From assembly GCA_022821725.1 (NCBI GenBank), contig JAJEDB010000091.1, forward strand, positions 1 to 64,000: a stretch of 64,000 nt of DNA. Reading direction: 5' to 3'. Positions 26,983 through 33,331 of the stretch are shown here, piece by piece. The DNA is from Candidatus Poribacteria bacterium (lineage in GTDB: Bacteria; Poribacteria; WGA-4E; WGA-3G). Made by a program: the position numbers and the translations under genes. Numbering within the stretch: the stretch's first letter is position 1; each line of letters opens with the position of its first letter. The notes beneath the pieces were generated by a model. It did no database searches. It was not told where the DNA came from and saw only the letters and a list, made by a program, of their open reading frames with translations.

Positions 26983-27567
26983 CTAAATATTGCTTGCATC
27001 TACGTAGGGTTTGAGCAAGGTTCGGAGTTTTTTGCGCGCATAGTGCAAGCGGGAGCGGACTGTGCCTTCAGAGCAATTGAGGATTGCAGCGATCTCGGCG
27101 TGCGTTAACCCTTCAAATTCATGAAGAATAACAACTGTCCGATGTTTCAGTGAGAGACTATTGACTGCCTTTGTGACGTGATGTCGCAATTCAGCTTTTT
27201 CAGCATGGGCATGCGGGTCATTGGCGACCTGGGCGCGGTATCGCGTGACCGCCTCATACTCCGATTCCGATGCCGTCTCAAGTGTAGACACTCGCTGCCG
27301 TTCTCTACGTTTGACAAAGTTCAGTGCTTCATTGACCGTTATTCGGTAGAGCCACGTCTCGAAAGCTGCATCCTTCCGAAACGTCCGAATTGAGCGGTAC
27401 ACCTTAATAAAGGTCTCTTGCATGACATCATCGGCATCCGCGTGGTTCTTGGTGATCTGCATCGCGAGACGGTAGACCATCCGCTTATATTTTTCCACCA
27501 ACGGTGCCAATGCTGTCTCGTCACCTTCACAAAGATCGGCAATGAGCAAGGCTTCAGTTCTTTCCAC
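26983..27567 (-). CDS. RNA polymerase sigma factor, ECF subfamily
   Basis: 194 residues with a GTG start (27567) and SD AAGGAG. Sigma region 2 shows YRLAMQITKNHADADDVMQETFIKVY and ETWLYRITVNEALNFVK. Region 4 shows KHRTVVILHEFEGLTHAEIA and CSEGTVRSRLHYARKKLR, the DNA-binding helix-turn-helix. It directs transcription in response to release from its anti-sigma factor, the next gene. A promoter-like pair lies at 27709-27738. Region 4 ends in a normal way, with no C-terminal extension. Confidence 0.95.
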   Translation of the reverse strand: MERTEALLIADLCEGDETALAPLVEKYKRMVYRLAMQITKNHADADDVMQETFIKVYRSIRTFRKDAAFETWLYRITVNEALNFVKRRERQRVSTLETASESEYEAVTRYRAQVANDPHAHAEKAELRHHVTKAVNSLSLKHRTVVILHEFEGLTHAEIAAILNCSEGTVRSRLHYARKKLRTLLKPYVDASNI

Positions 27568-27708
27568 CGAACTTTCTCCTTCAGGTTTCTAACGGATTAA
27601 TGGGTTAGACAACGCCTTTTTGAAAACCGTTCAAAAAAAATGGTTGTTAGTTATCAGAAGTCCAGAATCATCCGAATCAGGATGTTCGGAAGTCCTTTCT
27701 ACGATTTT

Positions 27709-27738
27709 ATTATAGCATGACTCCAAAAATTGTGTAAA
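27709..27738 (-). promoter_or_regulatory. Putative promoter of the ECF sigma gene
   Basis: On the minus strand TTTACA (27733-27738), 18-bp spacer, TATAAT (27709-27714). Predicts a leader of about 135 bases. Confidence 0.5.
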
Positions 27739-27763
27739 TAAAAAATATTTAGCAGTCAGCCAT

Positions 27764-27800
27764 TAAAAAAGGGCAACGTATTGAAAATACGCCGCCCTCT
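27764..27800 (-). terminator. Terminator of the Ig-like lipoprotein gene
   Basis: Minus-strand hairpin GGGCGGCGTATT, loop TTC, AATACGTTGCCC, then TTTTTT. Strong and directly downstream of the stop at 27821. Confidence 0.9.
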
Positions 27801-27820
27801 TTGTCGAAATAGCCTCAATT

Positions 27821-28474
27821 TTACTCTTTACCCTTGGTTACAAAGGTTACACTGACATCAGTGGAATTGCCAGCAGCGTCTGAGACTTTACCTGCGATAA
27901 CATAAGTCGTCTCGTTGCCAATCTCTTTACCTTTGACAAGCTCGAGCGTCGCTTTGTTGCCTTCGACTTTACCAAGCCAACCAACATCATCGCCGCCTTC
28001 GGTTTGCAGCGCGACGTTACCAGAAACGTCTTCACTGAACTCGATTTCAATCGCTGCGGCGGTGTTGATAGCTTCAGGATCAACATCCTTGTCACCATCT
28101 TTGACGGTGCCGCCAGTGACTGCCGGTGGATCGGTATCCGGTGCGGTGACCGTATAGTTCAGTGCTTGCGTTCCATCAGCCCATGTGACCGTCAACGCGA
28201 GCGGACCAGGGGTGAAAGGACCCGCGATAGTCGCTGTTTTACCGGCAACTGTGACAGTACCGGCACTTACCGTGACATCGGCGGGTGCGTTGTCAAAGGT
28301 AACCGTAATACTTCCATTCGCGGCAATCTCACCGCCTGGTGGGGTAGCACTTACGAAGTTAGCTGGTACAGGTTCACCACTGTCATCACCATCATCGCCA
28401 CCGCAGCCGACTATCAGCGAAAGGGCGAGCAAGCCTGCCAGCAATAAAGCGAAGGTTCTAAACAATTTTGTCAT
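27821..28474 (-). CDS. Ig-like (Big_5/SbsA-type) surface lipoprotein
   Basis: 217 residues. Signal peptide with lipobox LIVGC (Cys about 24), then an acidic Gly/Asp linker (GGDDGDDSGEP) that should expose the protein. Two Ig-like beta-sandwich segments follow. The second (TDPPAVTGGTVKDGDKDVDPEAI...FSEDVSGNVALQ) has the Big_5/SbsA pattern typical of adhesion or structural surface proteins. The gene stands alone with its own strong promoter(s), a leader of about 390 bases and a strong terminator, which suggests high and possibly post-transcriptionally controlled expression. SD AAGGAG. Function unknown. Confidence 0.85.
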   Translation of the reverse strand: MTKLFRTFALLLAGLLALSLIVGCGGDDGDDSGEPVPANFVSATPPGGEIAANGSITVTFDNAPADVTVSAGTVTVAGKTATIAGPFTPGPLALTVTWADGTQALNYTVTAPDTDPPAVTGGTVKDGDKDVDPEAINTAAAIEIEFSEDVSGNVALQTEGGDDVGWLGKVEGNKATLELVKGKEIGNETTYVIAGKVSDAAGNSTDVSVTFVTKGKE

Positions 28475-28869
28475 TAGAGTTAACTCCTTAAATTGTAAAG
28501 TTTATCAAAATACACCCTTTGGATAGGGTGTCCTAACAACTTTCGGTCCTTTCCCATAGATACTCGCGAAAGCATCGGGGAAAGTCGGTTTCGATGCCGC
28601 TGCTGCTTGTACAATTCAGCAACGTTTCAAAACCTATGATCATATTCTCGTTAAGTCAAGTAACGTAAGGCTATTTCGTTTATTGTCCTCTCCGCAGTGC
28701 GTAAAGAACAAACCGACACGTTGAGAACAGAATTCCGCGAGGACAGTTAACAGAGTAAAACACCATTGGATTGTTGCACCCCTCGCCCGAAAGTCAATAT
28801 CTAAACGAGTACCTTAAAGTTTAGCAAAAATTGCAAACTTTGTAAAGGTAAATTACGGATTTTCTCAAA

Positions 28870-28898
28870 ATTATATGAAAATTAGTCTCTTTTGTCAA
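28870..28898 (-). promoter_or_regulatory. Consensus promoter of the Ig-like lipoprotein gene
   Basis: Minus strand: TTGACA (28893-28898), 17-bp spacer, TATAAT (28870-28875); both perfect. Confidence 0.8.
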
Positions 28899-28920
28899 GA
28901 GAAAACTTCATTTTTACGTA

Positions 28921-28948
28921 AATTTACCATAAATTTTAACGGTGTCAA
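28921..28948 (-). promoter_or_regulatory. Second upstream promoter of the Ig-like lipoprotein gene
   Basis: Minus strand: TTGACA (28943-28948), 16-bp spacer, TAAATT (28921-28926). It would give a transcript about 50 bases longer. Confidence 0.45.
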
Positions 28949-29066
28949 GAAAAAATTGATACATGTACTCGCATCATCAAGTTTAAGGACATTATATAGT
29001 ATATCACACATTGAAAAAAAAAGCAATTTTTTTCTTCAAGGAACTCCGGTTCCCAACTTCTGACCG

Positions 29067-30032
29067 CTACTCTTCAAACAATCCCATCTGTTCGCTGGTT
29101 GTTCCACTCACATACGTTTCAAGCCGTTCTGGATGCGTTAGCACATCAATCACCTTGTCAGCTTCGGTCGGTGCGAAAGGAAACGCGCCTGTTCTTATCA
29201 ACTCTTGGGGACCTTCCCGTTGCGTGTGCCCTGTATCCCAGCGACAGGCGAGAACCGATCTGTCCTGACGCTGCGCATACCGTGCTGTATGCATTGCACC
29301 TCCGGTCTTTCGCGCTTCAATTACAATGGTTGCTATGGAAAGCCCGCTGATAATACGGTTTCTCTGCACAAGGTTGCCCGGTGACGGGGCAGTCGGGAAT
29401 GGATGCTCTGAAAACAGACAACCATGCTCATAAATCTTCATTGCGAGTGGGTTGTTCCGTCCGGGATAGATAGAAGACAGATCCGTTCCGACAACGCCAA
29501 TCGTCTTTCCCATACCCGCGAGCGCACCCGAGTGGGCATACGTATCGATACCCGTTGCTAATCCACTGACAACCGTGAATCCGGCAAGGGCGAGTTGTGT
29601 CGCCAGCGAAAGCGTCAGTTCAATCCCTTCTATGCTCGGTTTCTGACTCCCCACAATCGACACACATCGATCACCGATGTCTGTTAAAGTGCCGACCCTA
29701 CAGAGGATTCCCGGAGCATCGGGCAGATTTTTGAGAGGGGCTGGATAGTCTGGATCTTCAAGGCACATTACCCTGACATCCTGATTTTCGAGAGCATCGA
29801 GTCTCTCACGAAAGGTCGGAAAGTTACCGGATACTGTGAGTATCCGAGATGCGAGAACAGGGTTGAAGGAGGGCAACCGCGCAATTTCGGGGAGTTCCGC
29901 TTCAAAAATTGCCTGCACACTACCGAAACGTGCTATCAGTCGTCTAATCCGCACGCTACCGAGTCCCTCAACGGAGGCAAGTGCCAACCAATATTCAAGA
30001 GTGGTGTTCTTTTTTGAATGCGTCATATCCAT
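29067..30032 (-). CDS. dprA: DNA-processing protein DprA (Smf)
   Basis: 321 residues. An N-terminal helix-hairpin-helix-like domain (LASVEGLGSVRIRRLIARFG) precedes the Rossmann-like DprA core with VSIVGSQKPS, VVSGLATGIDTYAHSGAL, IGVVGTDLSSIYP and the NRIISGLS motif. DprA loads RecA on incoming single-stranded DNA in natural transformation. The C-terminal winged-helix domain of longer homologues is absent; the last 50 residues end shortly after the core. The SD is weak. No other competence gene is in the window. Confidence 0.93.
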   Translation of the reverse strand: MDMTHSKKNTTLEYWLALASVEGLGSVRIRRLIARFGSVQAIFEAELPEIARLPSFNPVLASRILTVSGNFPTFRERLDALENQDVRVMCLEDPDYPAPLKNLPDAPGILCRVGTLTDIGDRCVSIVGSQKPSIEGIELTLSLATQLALAGFTVVSGLATGIDTYAHSGALAGMGKTIGVVGTDLSSIYPGRNNPLAMKIYEHGCLFSEHPFPTAPSPGNLVQRNRIISGLSIATIVIEARKTGGAMHTARYAQRQDRSVLACRWDTGHTQREGPQELIRTGAFPFAPTEADKVIDVLTHPERLETYVSGTTSEQMGLFEE

Positions 30033-30151
30033 TTACAGTTCGAGAAAATCTTTCCTCTATACCTTAATATATAGGAAAGTATAACATAGTATGAGGATGG
30101 ATGTCAAATCTGTGTTGTGCTGTTCCTACAGGAATAAGCCCGAAAAACAAA

Positions 30152-30181
30152 TTGACATCTCCTTTTAATTAAAGGTATACT
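30152..30181 (+). promoter_or_regulatory. Sigma70-type promoter of livG-livF-lgt
   Basis: TTGACA (30152-30157), 18-bp spacer, TATACT (30176-30181), 33 bases before the ATG of livG. Confidence 0.7.
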
Positions 30182-30214
30182 TGTAAGTGCAGACAATCGA
30201 ACGAGGGGAGAAAA

Positions 30215-30997
30215 ATGCAAAATACCTCCATACGCTTGCTTTCAACAACTGGACTCAGTCGACATTATGGTGGTGTCATCGCGTTGTCCGAAGTGACAAT
30301 GGCTGTACACCCTGGACAAATCTTCAGCTTAATTGGACCGAACGGTGCAGGAAAAACGACACTCTTCAACTGTGTTACGGGTTTGGATAAACCAACATTC
30401 GGCACCGTTAATTTCTTAGGAGAAGCCATTACAGATCTCCGTCCAGACCAAGTTACGAAACTCGGCATTGGTAGGACCTTTCAGAACATCCGACTCTTCG
30501 CAGAACTCACAGTGCTTGATAATGTTAAAATCGGGAGGCATCCCCGCACGACCAGCACGTTTGTAGGCGCAGTCTTCCGCACAGATCGGCAGAAAAGTGA
30601 GGAAGAGGAGATCGCCGCACGCGCACGTGATATGCTTGAGTTTGTCGGGTTAGACGACATCAGCGACCAGACAGCAGGAAACCTCTCCTATGGCGACCAA
30701 CGCCGCGTTGAAATCGCCAGAGCTTTAGCAACTGAACCGAAACTCCTGCTCCTCGATGAACCTGCCGCCGGAATGAACCCTCAAGAGACGCAGGAACTTA
30801 TTGACCTGATCTACGCCATACGAGAACAGGGAATCACCGTGCTTCTCATCGAACACGACGTAAAGTTGGTGATGCAAATCTCCGATTGGGTTACCGTATT
30901 AGACCATGGTGAGAAAATCAGCGAGGGGATACCCACGGACGTACAGAACGACCAACGCGTCATTGAGGCATATTTGGGGGCTTCTGACGATGCTTGA
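30215..30997 (+). CDS. livG: Branched-chain amino acid ABC transporter ATPase, LivG type
   Basis: 260 residues. Walker A GPNGAGKTT, the LivG-specific GRTFQNIRLFAELTVLDNV, the signature LSYGDQRRVEIARAL and Walker B LLLLDEPAAGMNP. The insert RHPRTTSTFVGAVF between Walker A and signature is typical of LivG. It hydrolyses ATP to drive uptake of leucine-type amino acids or amides with LivF, LivH, LivM and LivK. Only livF follows (overlapping by 8 bases); the permeases and binding protein are not in the window. SD GGGGAG before ATG. Confidence 0.94.
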   Translation: MQNTSIRLLSTTGLSRHYGGVIALSEVTMAVHPGQIFSLIGPNGAGKTTLFNCVTGLDKPTFGTVNFLGEAITDLRPDQVTKLGIGRTFQNIRLFAELTVLDNVKIGRHPRTTSTFVGAVFRTDRQKSEEEEIAARARDMLEFVGLDDISDQTAGNLSYGDQRRVEIARALATEPKLLLLDEPAAGMNPQETQELIDLIYAIREQGITVLLIEHDVKLVMQISDWVTVLDHGEKISEGIPTDVQNDQRVIEAYLGASDDA

Positions 30998-31694
30998 ACT
31001 TCAAAATATTCATACCTATTACGGAAATATACGCGCCGTTCGCGGCATCTCTATCACTATCAATGAGAGCGAGATGGTCTGTTTGATCGGTGCCAACGGT
31101 GCCGGAAAATCGACAACGCTCATGACGACATCCGGGATACATACTCCCGTTGAAGGCAGTGTACACTTTGATGGTAACGACATCACAACAACATCCGCAG
31201 AAGAACGCGTCATCCTCGGTATCTCACAGGTCCCAGAGGGACGACTCATCTTTCCGGATATGAGTGTCCTTGAAAACCTCGAACTCGGTGCCTATTCAAG
31301 GAGCGACAAAAGTGCCATCAAAGACGATTTAGATAGAATCTTTCAGTTTTTTCCCGTCCTACAGAACCGGCAGAAACAGCGGGGGGGCAGTCTCAGCGGT
31401 GGCGAACAACAGATGCTCGCAATCGGACGCGCCCTGATGTCCAGACCGAAACTTCTCTTATTAGACGAACCCTCCTTAGGACTCGCACCTCTGATCGTAA
31501 AACAGATTTTCGAGATCATCCAGCAGATTAACGCCGATGGCACAACTATCCTCCTCGTCGAGCAGAACGCACAAATCGCACTGCAAGTAACCGATAGAGG
31601 CTACGTCATGGAAACCGGTGAAATTACAATTGAAGGCACCTCTGCCGACCTGTTAGCCGACGAACGCGTGCGACAGGCTTACCTCGGAGAATAA
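30990..31694 (+). CDS. livF: Branched-chain amino acid ABC transporter ATPase, LivF type
   Basis: 234 residues from ATG 30990, which overlaps the end of livG by eight bases, indicating coupled translation; an earlier in-frame ATG at 30906 lies inside livG and is unnecessary. Starts LELQNIHTYYGNIRAVRGIS as in LivF. Walker A GANGAGKST, signature LSGGEQQMLAIGRAL, Walker B LLLLDEPSLGLAP. QVPEGRLIFPDMSVLENL is the LivF hallmark. Second ATPase of the transporter, here without its membrane partners. lgt follows after six bases. Confidence 0.95.
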   Translation: MLELQNIHTYYGNIRAVRGISITINESEMVCLIGANGAGKSTTLMTTSGIHTPVEGSVHFDGNDITTTSAEERVILGISQVPEGRLIFPDMSVLENLELGAYSRSDKSAIKDDLDRIFQFFPVLQNRQKQRGGSLSGGEQQMLAIGRALMSRPKLLLLDEPSLGLAPLIVKQIFEIIQQINADGTTILLVEQNAQIALQVTDRGYVMETGEITIEGTSADLLADERVRQAYLGE

Positions 31695-31700
31695 ATATTA

Positions 31701-32540
31701 ATGTATCCAACGATCATTGATTTCGGTCCCGTGGGTATCCATTCTTACGGGTTGATGTTAGCCACCGCGTTTATTACTGTCGTCTTTGTTATACAATCTG
31801 GGTTGAAGCAAAGGGGTTTTGTCCCAGAACTCGCTTCGACGATCGTCATGGCTGCAGCAATCGGCGGCATTGTCGGTGCAAAACTCTATTCTGCATTACT
31901 CGACGGTCAAATCACTTTTCACGAACTCTTCTCAACGAGCGGATTAGTCTGGTATGGCGGTTTCATCGGTGGATGTCTCGGCGTTATTATCGTCGTTCTC
32001 CGCTCTCCGAACCCATTCCTACCTACAATCGACATTGTCGGTCCGACAGTCATCCTTGGATACGGCATTGGTCGGATCGGATGTCTCCTCGCTGGTGATG
32101 GTGATTATGGACCCCCGTCAGATCTACCGTGGGCCATGGCGTTCCCTAACGGTACTGTCCCAACCGATGTTCCTGTCCATCCAACCCCTATATACGAGTC
32201 CCTAATGTCATTCGCATTTTTCGGTATTCTCTGGCCGCAACGCCGTAGATTTGAGGGGACACCTGGTGTTCTGTTTGGTGCGAGTCTTGTCGCGTTGGGG
32301 GTAGAGCGGTTTATTGCCGAGTTTTGGCGGATCACACCGCGCGTACTTGGGTGGATGTCCGCAGCGCAACTTTTCAGTATCGCGGCGTTCATTATCGGCA
32401 TTGGGCTCATTCTCTGGATGCACAACCGTCCTCACATAGCGCAAGTTGAAGTGAGCGACCTCGCTGGCGAAACGGGAGAAGGCGAAGATAGGAAGGCGCG
32501 TCGACGGAATAGGCGGGGTAGACACCGCCAACGGCGGTAA
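31701..32540 (+). CDS. lgt: Prolipoprotein diacylglyceryl transferase
   Basis: 279 residues, polytopic membrane protein (about seven hydrophobic segments). The Lgt signature is GYGIGRIGCLLAGDGDYG; HPTPIYESL and the arginine in GVERFIAEFWR are also conserved. It transfers diacylglycerol from phosphatidylglycerol to the lipobox cysteine, the first step in lipoprotein maturation. Several lipoproteins in this window depend on it. The last 30 residues (GEGEDRKARRRNRRGRHR) form an unusual basic cytoplasmic tail. Six bases after livF, so co-transcribed. Confidence 0.95.
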   Translation: MYPTIIDFGPVGIHSYGLMLATAFITVVFVIQSGLKQRGFVPELASTIVMAAAIGGIVGAKLYSALLDGQITFHELFSTSGLVWYGGFIGGCLGVIIVVLRSPNPFLPTIDIVGPTVILGYGIGRIGCLLAGDGDYGPPSDLPWAMAFPNGTVPTDVPVHPTPIYESLMSFAFFGILWPQRRRFEGTPGVLFGASLVALGVERFIAEFWRITPRVLGWMSAAQLFSIAAFIIGIGLILWMHNRPHIAQVEVSDLAGETGEGEDRKARRRNRRGRHRQRR

Positions 32541-32560
32541 TGTTTTAAAGGACACACAAC

Positions 32561-33301
32561 TTGGACACAAAACGTATCTGTCTCTGGTCGGGACCGCGGA
32601 ACGTCTCAACCGCCCTGATGTACGCCTTCGCACAACGCAGTGATACCGAGGTCATTGATGAACCCCTCTACGCACACTACCTCTACACGAAATACGGCGC
32701 ACAGGCTTTCAAGAGTACACATCCCGGCACAGCAGAGGTGCTGGCATCTATGTCAACAGACGGCGAACAGGTGATTGAACAGGTGATCCTCGGGGCCTGT
32801 GAGAAGCCTGTGCTTTTCATGAAACAGATGGCGCATCATCTCCTCAACATCGACCTCAGCTTCCTTCAACACATCCACAACGTTCTACTCATCCGCGACC
32901 CACGAGAGATGCTTCCCTCTCTTGCCAAGGTCATCGGGACACCAACACTCGCCGACACCGGACTCAAAACACAGTACGATCTCTTAAACGACCTACGCGC
33001 CGCGGGACAAACCCTTCCGATTCTTGACGCGCGACTCCTATTGGAAAACCCGTCCAATGTTTTATCGCAGCTATGTGAGCGGCTCGAGCTGCAATTTGAG
33101 TGTTCAATGTTGTCTTGGGAGATAGGTGGGAATCCTGCGGACGGCGTATGGGCACCGTATTGGTATCAGAACGTCCATCGGAGCACAGGGTTTGCGCCGT
33201 ACCGTCCGAAATCGGAACCGTTTCCTACAGAATTGGAGGCGGTGTTAGCGGTGTGTGTGGCGTATTACAGTGCCCTGCGTAAAGAGGCGATTGGTCATTA
33301 G
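32561..33301 (+). CDS. Sulfotransferase-like P-loop protein
   Basis: 246 residues from a TTG start at 32561 with AAAGGA before it; there is no ATG in the first 20 codons that keeps the P-loop. RICLWSGPRNVSTALMYAFA matches the 5'-phosphosulfate loop of small sulfotransferase-family proteins. VLLIRDPREMLPSL is the 3'-phosphate-binding motif with its Arg and Ser. These proteins move a sulfuryl group from PAPS, though many bacterial members are uncharacterised. Only 20 bases after lgt; probably last gene of the operon. The substrate is unknown. Confidence 0.8.
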   Translation: MDTKRICLWSGPRNVSTALMYAFAQRSDTEVIDEPLYAHYLYTKYGAQAFKSTHPGTAEVLASMSTDGEQVIEQVILGACEKPVLFMKQMAHHLLNIDLSFLQHIHNVLLIRDPREMLPSLAKVIGTPTLADTGLKTQYDLLNDLRAAGQTLPILDARLLLENPSNVLSQLCERLELQFECSMLSWEIGGNPADGVWAPYWYQNVHRSTGFAPYRPKSEPFPTELEAVLAVCVAYYSALRKEAIGH

Positions 33302-33331
33302 CAATAATTGCTGATTGCTGATGGTTAATTA

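Larger units (their letters stand above)
28475..29066 (-). other. Long, structured 5' leader and promoter region of the Ig-like lipoprotein
   Basis: 592 bases without a gene. Two tandem minus-strand promoters lie at 28921-28948 and 28870-28898. From the second, about 390 bases of untranslated leader remain. It contains a two-part hairpin at 28549-28584 (outer CTTTCCC/GGGAAAG, inner GATGCT/AGTATC), a long-range GTCCTC/GAGGAC pair (28685-28744) and an ACACCCT/AGGGTGT hairpin at 28511-28531 just before the SD. No known RNA family recognised. The distal part near dprA is AT-rich and empty. Confidence 0.5.
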
